From Pelargonium nanum (taxonomy: Eukaryota > Streptophyta > Magnoliopsida > Geraniales > Geraniaceae), in assembly GCA_036897485.1 (NCBI GenBank), contig JAYMTF010000381.1, positions 1 to 37,941 on the forward strand: 37,941 bases of DNA. The letters are read 5' to 3'. Below, piece after piece: positions 10,872 through 23,800 of this stretch; position 1 is the first letter of the stretch, and every line of letters begins with the position of its first letter. Below the pieces are notes generated by a model, which worked only from the letters and a program-made list of their open reading frames with translations, had not been told where the DNA came from and ran no database searches. The translations under genes and the position numbers were made by a program.

Positions 10872-11139
10872 GGCGATCGGTTATTGTTGAAACTGGTGTT
10901 ATTCAGGTCGTTGTTGAATTTGAAACCTGAGAAGAAATCAAGATTTTCGGATTGAATATTTACGATTCAACATAATTCTTTGATAGAATAGAATTTGTGT
11001 ATGTGAAGCAGTCTGCGAACGGTGTGAACAATGCGATTGTTGTTAGGTCCACTAGTTCTATGTCAGGCGCGCAATATTGGTGATCGAGTTGTAACCGAAT
11101 GATATTTATTTAATAAAATATATTAATTCCTTTAAAAAG
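10872..11139 (+). mobile_element. 5'-truncated LINE (L1 clade) insertion with 16-bp target-site duplication
   Basis: The direct repeat AAAAAGTGTCATCTGA flanks the insert at 10856-10871 and 11140-11155, beginning with A's as expected for L1-type target-primed insertion. The 268-bp insert ends in an A-rich tail. Near its 3' end one frame reads EFVYVKQSANGVNNAIV and MSGAQYW then stop, which resembles the C-terminal RNase H end of plant L1 ORF2 (typical FVKRSANGVAHA...). Only the last tens of codons and the 3' UTR are present; upstream of this the frame is not open over the full insert. This is a standard severe 5' truncation. It sits between MAP65 and CYCJ18, far from coding exons. Confidence 0.85.
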
Positions 11140-11155
11140 AAAAAGTGTCATCTGA

Positions 11156-11639
11156 AAAAAAAATTAACTTCAACAACTAATAAATATTTAACGATTTTTT
11201 AGTTATTCATAAATCACTAATCTAATCTAAATCAATATATGTACTATTTCATCAGTCGTATTTTCATAAAATTTAGACGTGGTTCATAAATGATAATCAT
11301 AATTGATATTAAAAAAGTTCAAATTTATGAACGTAAATATAAACTGCAAGTCAACTTTTAGTACAACTAGTTGATAAAATTTATAAGTAAAATTGTATGT
11401 TATCACAGATTCTACTTAAGTCTCCTCAATTTTTGTAGTTAAATCAAGACATGAGTCGTTCGAAATAGAATTGGATCGAAAATGGACTTGAAACAACATC
11501 TCAAGAAGCCTAGTAAATTCAATATCACGACACTGTGGCGTTAGGTGAATATTGGATGAAACAAAGACAAAATTGGATAAAAGATAGAGCTGAAGAGCTT
11601 GAAAGCACCTGAAGAACACGTAGAAACGAATACACAAAA
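11156..11639. other. Gene-free AT-rich intergenic DNA
   Basis: An open minus-strand frame at 11416-11691 encodes nothing recognisable and has no splice partners. The phrase near 11450-11530 resembles transposon-type intergenic DNA, but no family can be named. Confidence 0.4.
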
Positions 11640-13060
11640 CATACTCATGTGTGCCACCACGAGCGCGGAAGGGTGGTTTCCTTGTTGTCACATGTCACCT
11701 TGCACGCCTCGATCGTCTACACGTTGCCACATGGCGACTGCACCTCGTGCACGTTTGCACCAAATTTTTCCTGGTTGACTAGGTGGTAAACTCAACTCAA
11801 TCTGTTTGTGCACCAAGCTCACAATAAAACTTACCATTGCATATCATGCCCCACCTCCATGCCACTCACAACATACCACGTGTGCAATCGCACTTCCGCC
11901 TCAATGCACCAATTTACAAGATGAGGACTACAATTGACTCACATGGTCCATTTTTGGTCTATCAGTGCAATTTGTCTCAATTCAACCTAGTTCAACAACC
12001 TAATTGGCTTGAAATCAACCTCCTAATTAGCTCAAATTACATACTTTATAGACAATTTTACACTCCAAAGACCCAATTCAAGCTTCAAGTTAGGTCACAC
12101 TTATTTTAAAAACGTCATTACATGTTTACACATACTTTGAGCCCCCAATGTGATGTAACATGATAGCTCGACTATAGGTTACTCTCACATTTATTCAAAG
12201 CTCAACATAAATGGGTCTCACACTTCATCACCTCTATAAATGTACTCATCCTTTGAGTCTCATCTCATGAAACCTCAATATCTACACCTTGATCTTCATA
12301 ATTTGAGATACTAATCAATATAGTGTAACATGATAGCCTCACTATGGGTAACCCCAACATTACATCAAAGATCAACATAAATGTGTCTCACATCCATTCA
12401 CCTCTAGACCCATACTTCTCCATTGAGCCTCCCTCATGGGACATCAATATCTACACCTCCAAACCTCACTCCATGAGTCTCCAGATGAGATCTTCTCACT
12501 TCACAAGCCTCTTCAAGGGATTTCTTCGTCTCATGAGCCTCCTCTTGGGACCTCCGCGTTTCATGAGCCCCTCATGGGACCTCCACATTTTGTGAGCCCA
12601 CTCATGAGACCTCCACATTTCATTACTCTCTCATGGGACCTCCATATATTGTACTTCTTCTTGCCCTCACATTTCACGCCTAGTTCAGGTCATTCGCTCT
12701 TTGACCTTCCGGACCACAAGACCTCTAAACTACTTGGTCCACTCGGCCTATCAAGTTACCCAGGTCATTGAGCATCCGAACCACTTGGGCTGTCGAGTCT
12801 TCCCTAATTTCTATTAGTAACCATTCAAACTCACGTGATACACTCTAATGGTAACCATCTTATTAGAGATTCGGATAAAGATACGCCTCATGTTAACAAC
12901 CTAAAAAATCCTCATGTTACATCCTACTTGGTAAGTACACGTGTCAGTCTAGAGCATGCATGATGCGCTTCGAGATCAACCTCTAATACATGGCTTCTTG
13001 ACACCCTCCTTATAAATCTACTTCAAAGGGCTTCAATCGGTGACATGGTTGACCCTAAAA
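11640..13060. other. Old dispersed-repeat block, LTR-like in character, with internal tandem repeats
   Basis: The base composition shifts to C-rich on the plus strand. The block carries a diverged internal duplication (period 170 bp: GTAACATGATAGC at 12154 and 12324) and a minisatellite at about 12470-12660. A TATAAATCTACTTC motif near 13010 is followed by a promoter-like downstream segment. This layout (C-rich tandem repeats, then a TATA motif) resembles the U3 part of an LTR, but no paired end, primer-binding site or coding domain can be shown. Treated as a fossil of uncertain family, looking fragmentary and old. Confidence 0.4.
12470..12660. repeat. Minisatellite, unit about 30 bp (CTCATGGGACCTCCACATTT-like)
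   Basis: At least five imperfect units combine TCATGAGCC, CTCATGGGACCTCC and ACATTT. The open frames found here encode repetitive Ser/His/Pro peptides and are by-products of the repeat. Similar phrases (GGGACCTC, GAGACCTCCAT) recur near 27690-27735, suggesting a related dispersed element. Confidence 0.7.
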
Positions 13061-13228
13061 TATTTTACCTCTTTTTTTCACCACCCTATGCAAAAGTTTA
13101 ATTCTACAAACATTTGAAGTAACAGTTGAAACAAGCCAAACGGGAGTGAATTAGTGAACCACCAAACCAACACACATATTTATATCAATTCATAATTGTC
13201 CGTACATGACCCAGTTTAGTGTGACGTT

Positions 13229-13404
13229 GTGACTGGTTGTATTGACGTGGAGTCTATATCTAACCTTAGTTTTCTGTTTAATTATTTGGAAGACCAACAT
13301 ATGTAGCTAAAATAAAACAAGTGACTGGTTGTATTGACGTGGAGTCTATATCTAACCTTAGTTTTCTGTTTAATTATTTGGAAGACCAACATAAAATAAA
13401 ACAA
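13229..13404. repeat. 92-bp near-perfect tandem duplication
   Basis: Copy 1 is 13229-13320 and copy 2 is 13321-13404. The first ~72 bases are identical by eye; copy 2 then lacks the short segment ATGTAGCT before the shared AAAATAAAACAA. The near-identity implies a recent duplication, or an assembly or polymerase artefact. Confidence 0.92.
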
Positions 13405-16400
13405 TTTTTTTTGAAGCAAAATATAAACAAGTTAAAGTATGTTAAAAGGTGGAAAACAACAATAATATTAGATGCTGATTTTTATTTTTTTTTATAATTA
13501 CAAGAGTCAAATCATAATTATTACTTTAGCTAGCTCCTTACATGTGACTAGATTTAGTACCACACTCATAATGGTACATCTAATAAACCAGAAGAAGATT
13601 AGTGTTAGAAGCTATTACATTGCCTTATTTTGAAAGTTAAGACATTTATTATGATACTTTTGTATCACCTATATAAATATATTGCTATGAGAAAATCAAA
13701 TCAAATTTAAATATCACAAACAAATTATTCAAATTTTGACAACTATGTTATAATTGTCAAAACACATATTTTAGAAAATAAAAAACAAATAAACTTTTGA
13801 AGCCACGAAAAGAATTTAGACATTCTTATCCACATTTGTTTTTCTTTTGCTTTCACTCATCAATTAGTTACTCTTAATAAGTGAGGTCATATCATATGTA
13901 GTGGGCATAAATAGAGCATTATTTTATATTTGTCGTTTTGTGATTTTCAGTTTTTGTTTTATTTTTTATAATGAGTGCCCGACTATATATTTTGTATTAT
14001 ATTATGTTAATGATCACTCTAAGCTAGAACAGAAAAATAATTTGGATTGGACCCTTAACCCAACACAAGTTAACATTACAATAAGTCAATAATTGTGGAA
14101 TTAATTAGAATTAGAATATAAATATAATCCTAATAATGAAGATGTGACGTTTCATCTTCCTTTCCTACCTGTTGTCTATCTTCAAAATGGCAGCTGCCAA
14201 AACATTTTTCCAATCCAATATTATTGTGAAAAACAATACCCTCAAATTCAATTATGAACCCACCCATATTATATAATTATATTGAATAAACTACAAAAAG
14301 GTATCCAATGGTTGTACAATATATTCCATTTAGGGTCAAAATTTGAAGTTGACATTGTCTCATGATCTTAATGACATTGACCTCTTAGCTAGCTTCTCCT
14401 CCCATATCAATATGAAATCTCCACAACAGCTTATAACGAAATAATTCTCTTTTTTCTTTTAAAAATAAAATAAAAAATACATTACAATACAATACTTTAA
14501 TAAAGTAAAGTAAATAAATCAAAAAATAATATTGGGAAAATTAAGTTATAGTATTATTGTCCTTGGAATTCAGTGGTTCCTTGTAACACAGACATGCATG
14601 CCTCTGGAAAGAATCTCAACACCAAGAATATTAGCTATCTTGTGCAGACAAAACTCAGAAGTTAAAGAGGATTCGAATTAACAAGAATCTCCAAAATGTG
14701 CCAAACTCCAATACCTACAAACATGTCATCATGCCACAAAATCGATACTCTCATTTTCAAATGAAAACTTTGTCAATGACGTGTTTTATATGCCACGAAA
14801 CATTACAATGAACAAATTAAGAGGACAAAATATTTAGCATTCATAGTTGCAAACCAGACAACCTATTCAGTTTACATACAACTATACAAGTCACATAGTT
14901 GGTAAGCTCAAAATAAGTTGAACATTAATTTTAAGGCCAACATTCCCTTTCAATGACGCAGGAAGTTTTTTGAATGCAGATGGTACAAAAGTTTCTTTTA
15001 TGACACACATGGAGATGGAGTGAATATTTAAGTAAATTTGGTATGAATGCGCAAAGCAGTATATAGCAATTCAAGCATCAACGAATGAAAACAATACACT
15101 AGCTGGAACGAAGCATTAAATTCGGATAGTTTTCATGTGATATACCAACTAAAGAGTCTGTATAAGTCTAAGTAATTATTATGCAATTAATTGAAATATA
15201 AAACAGGGTTAGTTTGATGGATTAGGTCACAAGATAATGATAATACATCATAATGCAATAATAGTTGGAAAAAAGAAGGTGAATATATAATATGTATGTA
15301 TATGATGGTGCAAAGACAAAGACAAAGGAACTATAGCTGGCCAGAGTTATGGACCCCATAGTATTTTCATTATCAATCATAGCAATCACAAAGAAAGAAG
15401 ATGCCATTTTGATTACATGAATAAAATTTCTCTTGGTACCCACTTCTTTTCTTATCTTTATAGATTTGTTTTTGGTTTTCTCTTCTCTTTCAAGATGGTG
15501 AAAGCAACTCCAAATAGAAAACAGAGCATCTAACACTTCCATCACTTCTCTTCCTACCCAAATGCTATATCCCGAACTGTATTCTTTATTCATTATAGCT
15601 TTGCCTCATTATAGCTTTTGAGTAATTAACTTGGTTAAAATCTCAAAAATAACTTCTTTACAGCTCTCAACTTTTGTTTCTGGGGGAAGGAACCAAAGAA
15701 TTCAAGCTTTTTCTAATATTGTAAAGCATCACAGCATAGTATAAAGGGTTAGTTTGTCTGTAAGGTACACTCATCAAAAGCAGCAGGTTTATATCAGTAA
15801 ACGATAAAGCATATTAGGAAATAATTAAGGCACCGTGTAGTGTGTAAGTGGAAATTTTCTGAATGATTCATGAATAGTTGAATACTCAATTTAACTTCCT
15901 AAGAACTGGCTTTGAATTATTTTCCTACATTATAAGACTTTACTAAACGTTAGGGACAAGAATTTGGAACAACCCAAATGAGAGAAAAGATATCCAAGTA
16001 AAATAGAAAAAAAAAATATTGGAGGTAAAATTAATTGGCAAAGGGAGCTAATAGACCTTTACCATTAAAGAAAAAGGATAATGGTCTTTGAGTGTGAGAG
16101 ACATCTAGTACAATATTGCATTGAGTGGAGGTGGGGTAGGGCACTTGAAATTATTAGCCGACACAATAAAGCCAAGTATGGTCTAACAGAGCTTTCACGG
16201 ATAAGTAATGCAATTTCTTTAGCACTAAACAAGTTTTCTTTATAATGGTTAGTATGAATCCAGAAAAAACAAGCTAAGCAAGTCATTACTAATCTTTTAG
16301 TTAGTATGGAGCAAGAGATCTTGTCCTCAAATCACAATGTTGTCTCTATCGGAACATAATTCATCCAAAAGGGGTTACGTGAAGCTTCCTTAACTTACAG

Positions 16401-16596
16401 TATTGTATTTTTCCGCTAGTATTGACGAATTTCTACCGTATGCACTGTGCATAATATAAGAAAAAAAGATCTCGTAACTAAATCACAGTGTTGCCTTTGT
16501 GAATCCAAAGATAACATTCACACAAAAAGGTGTTGAGTGAAGCTCCCTAAACTTGTTTATCTTATGTCTAAATTTTAGTATTCTAAATTGTCCAAC
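13405..16596. other. Gene-free, strongly AT-rich intergenic DNA
   Basis: No host exon, RNA gene or complete mobile element is seen. The longest open frame (15222-15593, minus) has no recognisable domain and a low-complexity, membrane-like translation typical of AT-rich noncoding DNA. A diverged pair of related segments lies around 16318-16410 and 16470-16560 (shared GTGAAGCTTCC/GTGAAGCTCCC contexts), pointing to old local duplication. Confidence 0.5.
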
Positions 16597-16733
16597 TCCT
16601 ACCACAGAGGTGAAGAGAAAAAGCAGCTCATTATGAAAGAAGTTTAATGTTACTAAGGACTAGTTCCTACCACAGAGGTTAAGAGGAAGCAACTGATTAT
16701 GACACAACATTTAATGATATACAAAGGGTTTCT
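16597..16733. repeat. 68-bp diverged tandem duplication
   Basis: TCCTACCACAGAGGTGAAGA at 16597 recurs as TCCTACCACAGAGGTTAAGA at 16665, followed in both by AGCAGCTCATTATGA-like or AGCAACTGATTATGA-like sequence and TTTAATG. The copies differ at many positions, so the event is old. No coding content. Confidence 0.8.
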
Positions 16734-17832
16734 CTCACCCCCTTCTTATGGTTAATAGATTTATTCTACGTAAAATGCTTTCTTTATGATGTAACATGGA
16801 AAAAGAAATAATAACTAATTGGTTTAGGGATTATGTGTTTATTGCACTATTGCATGTTTTGCTCAACCTAGCAACTAGGATAGGTGCAAGCCATGCTGGT
16901 ATTTCCTAGTTTGGCATCCCATATCACCTTCATATGTTTGGGCAATTATTTGTCGTCTACACCTAATGGTTGATAGTAAACTTCCTATGATAACAACCCA
17001 ATTGGACATGTTTGAAGGGAATCCCACACATCACGGTGTCCAAAAGTAGATGAGTCTCACCTTATCACACAATGCCATCAATGGCCATCTTTTGTAGTTT
17101 GTAAAATGGACATTCACTTACCTGAAATCAAGTATCAGTTCACATCGAATCTGGTCCTTGAATATCATGCACATTTAGGGTTCCTAACATGGAGGTTGGC
17201 TTGGTTATTCAATATTCATTAGTATCATCTTGAAGAACCCAGATGGAAAGCAATATGATGCTAATTTAACATCTCTAATCTTAGCATTTCTACTTAAGGA
17301 TTACAATGGTGGGGTTTAAAGCAGAAACCTGATTTCCCATCCTCCTATCTGGCGGGGAGGAAAGTTCTCTGGTCCCCATATTGAACTGTATATACTACAT
17401 GCTTGTGAATTAGAGACATAAATCCAATATTGTTATGAAGGAAAGTTCCTAGGTCAAAGGTGTTGGATTTAAATCTAGATATCATGTGAAGCATACTTGT
17501 ATTGAGTGCAAATTACATAGGTGCCTCTTCTCATTCTCTCCCCCCTCCCCCAAACAAATATAAAAAAGGGGGGGAATTTATTATTGGATCCACTGCCCCG
17601 TGTGGTAGAGCCCACACATCACAAGATGTCCAATGAGTACCTTTCTGGATTTGGATGGATAGGTCCCACAAGATTTAAGTTTTATTCCGCGGCTGATCTG
17701 ATTATTGCTTACAGACACAATCATAATCATTCCAATGTAAATCAAGACAGGCACATATTACATGCAAATCTAATCAAATGTTTCAATTAACCATGGAATA
17801 TTACAGTGAAATGGAACATACCCAGAAAGTGC
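16734..17832. other. Intergenic DNA downstream of CYCJ18
   Basis: Nothing coding is recognised. The open frame at 17521-17790 (plus) covers C-rich and G-rich low-complexity DNA and has no domain. The 3' UTR and terminator of CYCJ18 should lie at the right end on the minus strand, but no clear AATAAA can be assigned. Confidence 0.4.
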
Positions 17833-20800
17833 TTACATCTTGCGAGGAGACTCAAATATGTGCATTAGAATGTCCCTGGCCAGTTCTGCAATGTCATCTT
17901 CCTTGCACGAGGTTGCGAAATTCACTGCACAAGAAGACAATTCCTAATGTACGCATGTGAACATAATAAGTCAAATTTACTCAAATTTGCAATTAAAACT
18001 ATTGGCCATCTAATTTGAATTTCAACAGGTGGGCCATACTACTCAGACTGGCTGACTGATGAAGATGCTTCATCAAATTGAGATATCAATATGATTGTAT
18101 GGTTTCTCATAATAAATGTAATTGAACAAGTTCAACAAGGTGGAACCCACACAAAATCAGATGGCAGATTTTTTTCAACTATAACTACATTAGCTAGCTT
18201 AAGCTTGTGACTGAGCATGTTTAAAGCTTACCCAACTTAAATAAGCAATACAGAGTAAAAACCAGGTTACTTTAAGCTCAGGTCAAAGCCTAGGGAAATT
18301 TTATGAAGAGTAAAAGCTAAAGCAACTAAAATTTTGGATATACCTAAACCTATACACAGTAAGTTCACATTTATTAATTGTTACCTTTGCTATTACTAAT
18401 CAACTAATCAATCAACCGATGATCTCGCTAAAGCTTAAGCTAAGTATCAACTAAATTACTGTTATTAATCTCTATTTATGGTGGTTCAACATTACTATCT
18501 TGATAAATATCATAGAAGAACACAAAAAAATTAACTGGCATTTGGTGAGGTCGTGATTCAACAAAGATATGGAGACAGAAGAGAAAAAAAAAGAAGATAT
18601 AATGATAACACATTATTGCTAGAGGTAGGATTCAATGGGAAAGAGCTAATATTAACAACAGACACCAGACCAGGGACGCTTAGTAGGTGGTAGTGGAGGC
18701 AGAGGACAAATCTTCCTTGAAAGAAAGATAATTAGAAATGGGCAATTGTGGGTCAAAACTGGTCCTTGATATCATGATCATTCTCCTCAATTAAATTGGT
18801 TAAATAAGAAATGTGCCTTTTGATAAAGACTCAATTGGTCAATTATATATGCAAAGGTAAAGCCGACAGCTGGCTTGCCCTAAGAGTCATTGTAACCATC
18901 ACCTGCCCTTAATCATAAAGTCCATACCCAATAAACTATAAGACATTTTCCTTTCATAATCAACTTTGGCTATTTTTTGGTGGAAGATGGTTCTCAGTGG
19001 ACCTCTCCCTGTCACATTGCCTGCTGATGTAGAGAGACATCTCAAGTCTAAACAAAGACAGCCAAGAACCTTACCTACCTATCTTATCAAGACTGATCAA
19101 ATGGGTAAGATGGTATTATCTGGCTTCAATGTATATAATTTGCAACAAGGTGGGTGGCTTGAGCTATGGCCTTTAATTCGGAAACCTAAAAGCTTAATTA
19201 TAACACACAATTCTTGTCATTGAACTAATGTGGTAACATATGTGAAGCAAGATCATCAAGTAAATTACAAAAAAGAACACAAGCACGACAGCACCAAACA
19301 CAGAATCATATCCAGATTGGAAGTAAGATTAGAATCAGGGAATGTACTTCTCTGTATGGAGTCTAGCGAAGGACAAGAATTGGGAATGACATTGCTAAAG
19401 GTCAAGTGGCAAAGTGCCAAAACTAGCCAGTGTCTAGAGCAATAGGTAGAGCTACTGATGGAGTTCTCCGGAAATGACTGAGCTCCACCGACAGTAATCC
19501 AAAACAGGGATTGGGAGATAGCAAAGTGAAGTCATTTGCAGTGAAAAATTACAGTGAACCAATATGTGAACAGCTACTGGGTGATGTGTATAAAAAAATT
19601 ATGTAGGCCGAACAGCTGTTTCTGAAGTGGATCACTAGTGTAGTAATCAATGTGACATCAAATGGCCGGTGGCTAAATTCCAACCGTCAATATAGATGGC
19701 CATGAAAAGGAAGATTGGACTGGACAAATACCCATTTCAAAAGGGCATGAGGACATCAATCTATCAAACTTCTTATATTCTAGTCACATAAAAGTCCACA
19801 AGTTGCAATTAATAGTACTCCATTTGTACAATAGCAATCTTCACCTCTTTCTTTATTGTGTACACATATAAGACCTGAAATTCCACACATGTGCCTGACG
19901 GATCTAACACATGGTGACCTAGGCTTTGATATAGTATTTCTAAATTCCAGCTGAACCAGCATTGTATTAGACAATGAAAGGAATAAGGCTATGGAACCCA
20001 ACAATTTTGTGCTTTAAAAAATTAATGTGCCCTGTTTACCAGGAAACCATAATACTTAAAAAGAATTTTAATAACTTCAGTGATGTTACTTCAGGGCCCG
20101 TTCGAGGTACCACGGCCCCACCCTAAATTTTGTTGAAAAACAACCCTTATTTTTTCTTCTATTTTAACAGAAAAAAATTGCAACAGCAGAGCATAGCAAA
20201 AGAACCATAGTTCCCTAGGAGTGGAAGGATGTGTTCACCTTCTTTATACCTTGAATAGCTACTAGAGAATTACAATGTGCTTATGTATTCTGCATCATCA
20301 TATTAGCAAAATCAACATTCGAAATAGATAAATTCTTATTTACTCCCGACAAACTATGTCAAATGCACATGTTATATCTACTTCCAAGATCCAGGATGGA
20401 CGCACTCAAGCACAACCAGTAAATAACCAGCAAAACCATGCCCAGTATGAAACATGAAGATGAAACAAGCAGGCAGACACTTCACAATTATTATTTAAGG
20501 CAGTTGATAAAACATGTAATGAACATCAACCAACCTTCTGAAAAGAAATTATGGTGCACAAGTCAAATAAGAAGCTCAGGACATGAGAACTTTACTGGCT
20601 TTTTATGGCAATAGTACCTACCAAATCATCAACTTCTGAAAAGATGATCAACAAACATGGACCCGATTAACCCGAAACTACAGACTTCCAGAATGATGAT
20701 TTGCAAACTAGTATTTACCAAATTATCAAGTTCTAAAAAGACGATTAGCAAACAAGTGCCTGAATACTTATTCTTCATTTCCTTTTCAAACATAATTTGA

Positions 20801-23800
20801 AGATATAAAATTTCCTTTTACAGATAGTTATGACATGTTATGCATGTGCACATTGAATCATTAAGCTTCTATGTTGGCTACAACTACTAACCATTGCCAC
20901 TATTTAAGTACTCAGATTCCCAAGTCATTAAGTATGTCGATTTTGTCATAGGAGAAAACATATATAACAATGTATAAATTTTAAATTTTATTTATTAGAC
21001 ACTTCTATCGATGCCACTAAAATTTTGCAATTATTAATAAGTTTTTAATGTAGTTCAAATTAGCATTCTTAGCCAATGTTAAATTACCAAAAAGCGTTTA
21101 ATAGTTAATACTACATTACTACATAAAACATTGGGATCCCCAATGATACAGCATCGCACTGATAAGCACATTCACATCTCTCCATAATCACTCCAACCAA
21201 GCCAAGGGAGATAACTACATTGCTCTCAAAGAACATCATAAGAGGTTAATTTTCAGCTAACAAATTTCTATTGTCGACAACATTGCAACCAATAAATACA
21301 GAATAGCTCATCAGGACAAAAGAAAAAAAAAATACAGTTTTTGTTTCTGTCAACAATGGTTTATCATCCTAATAAACATTTTATAATAAAGTTATATCCT
21401 TAGAATCTTTAATATTTCGAGTGAATCACTAATTTTTACACTTAATCCTAACCCTTATCATGGTTAAGATATAACCTTGAGAATGTTCAACCTTTAGTCA
21501 ATAATTGCTATGTTACCAACGCACGACACGGACACACGATTTTTCATTTCATAAAACATATGACATGTTAACTTTTAATTAAAAAGATATATTTTATATA
21601 TAACAAACTCTTATGTATTTATGGTTTCTAATTGTATTGATATTAAACTTGACCACATGTCAAATTAAAATTAACATCTTATTAGTTGACAAGTTCATTT
21701 TACACAAACAATGAAATCAAATAAGCGAGTAAACTCATTAAAATAAGTTCAAATCAAATGAACAAACCAAGTCATTACAACACATTCATAAGTTCAAACT
21801 AAACAAACAACACAAATAATGTCCTGGAAACAAATAATAAAGAAAGTGGTTTTTAAATGTTTTCTTATTGAAAAATAAGACATGTCGGGGCCGTATCAGA
21901 TTTATATTTTATTTCAATTAAGTTTTTAATTTCCGATTCACGTATCGGAAGCGTGTTGCTCGCGTGTGGAGTCTAGTTCTCGTGTCGAACCCTCACAATC
22001 TATTTGAAGAGAGTGTTGGTGCTTCATAGAATAATTGTAATGGTCACAGGTGACAGAGCTACTGGTGTTAAACTTATTAGTTTTATTAAAGGTGATTTTC
22101 AGAGTTGTAATGGTTAAGAATTGGATTTGGATGTCTTTATTGCCATTCTGGGATGAGTTTTGCAAATTGCAATTAAATATTTATTGAAAAGAAAGCGGTA
22201 TAGACAAGAACAAATTCCCAAACAACTTTTCAAACTAATCAAAAGCTACTAGAATGACCCCAAGACAGTTTGTGTTCCAAATATGTAAAATGAGAAATCC
22301 AAAGACACTACAAAATCTTCGCCATGTTAAAACTCACAATAGAAGTTACTATTCATAAGGAAACTCATTAGTGGTTCCTTAGAAGTTTGAACATGTTTCC
22401 ATATTGTTCCATCCAAGAAGGCCAACATTCATGATTATTTGATATCATAAAAAAACTAGTTGTATTAAGTAATCTTTGAACACATATATTGGAGAACCAA
22501 TTTCATGATTGCCCGGAAGCCAGAATAACAACTAGATCTGTAAATGTTCCAAAACCACTGGAGCACCAATTCAGTAGCTTATGAGGTGCTATGTTCCAGA
22601 GGCATCTTTAAATTTATCTATGGCCTTAAATTCCCTGAACCTCACAAATAAATACTTGATGTGTCAAGAACATGAAAGATTCTAAACCTTCATGGTATTG
22701 CACATAATACTATTGACTAAAAACCGGAGCTGAGACAGATTTTAATGACCGGGTAGGGGAGCAGAATTCTAAGGGAGATTATTAAAGAACAACAAGTCCA
22801 TGAGAGCTATTAGAGACAATACATCTACATTTGGGTAAAATAAGCTAAATTCTAAAGGTATGCTTGAAGACTGCATCAATTCACTGGAGCAAATTGCTTT
22901 CCAATGAAGCAGGAACCTTGCACACACTAATTTTATATTCCAAACTAGTAAAATAGGCAGCACACAAGTTGAAAGGTTTCATTATTGAAACCAATTGGAA
23001 GGATGATTAGATGATATAACTTGTAAGAACCTGATTATCAATTTCATAAGATCTAGAGCCTATTAATATGTACGTTATACACAGATTACCACTGTGGAGC
23101 AGAATATAAAAGTCTTAAGACTGGGAATTTGCTGTTATAGTGGTTTAAGTATCTGGTTTATTCTGAGTTTAATACGATGATTCTATAAAGCACATCAAAG
23201 AGAGTAATTAACTCAGGATGTTAGCATACCCCAGGGAAGAACAGGAAACTCCCACCTCTGTTTAGGGACAGTGATGACATAAGACGCTACCTGCAAAATG
23301 TTAAGAACTCCTAAGAAATTAATAGAGTGTGGAATAGTACAACATATATTCATTTATAAGTGGTAGAATTAGAAGATTTTTTAGAATAGACCAAGATAGA
23401 TGCAGCAAGAGAACGAGGAGAACGATAAAAAGTAGATGTTTCCTCCTTCTCATAAAGAAGATCCATGATATCCATACAAGCTTCAAAGTTCACAAGTTCC
23501 CCAACTCTAGCCACTTCCCTGAAGAAGAAAAAAAAAATCACAGATTGTACGCATTAAGACAATAATCTGTCAGGAAAACAAAATTATATCATATTACCAT
23601 AGATGAAATGGAACTCACTTGAACTGAATAAAAAGCTCTTCAAGTAACCTGAAAGTGATTCCTGATGTGCCAATCTCAAAATCCAATACCTTATAGGACA
23701 CACACACACACACATAACAATGTTAAATAAACAAGAATAAATGGAGCAAAAGCCCTCTTCATTAGTAGTTCTATGGACATTTACCTGCAATAAGACCACC

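Noticed and set aside
12344-12771. Two overlapping open frames of 83 and 111 codons
   Set aside because: Produced by a minisatellite whose unit happens to lack stops; the peptide repeats mirror the DNA repeat.
15222-15593. 123-codon minus-strand open frame
   Set aside because: No domain, no splice partners, AT-driven composition; not supported as a gene.
17521-17790. 89-codon plus-strand open frame
   Set aside because: Covers C- and G-homopolymer-like DNA, has no recognisable domain and lies in the CYCJ18 3' flank.
20093-20170. GGGCCCGTTCGAGG motif as a complete DNA transposon
   Set aside because: Only one end-like motif is present; no inverted partner or target duplication was found within the intron.
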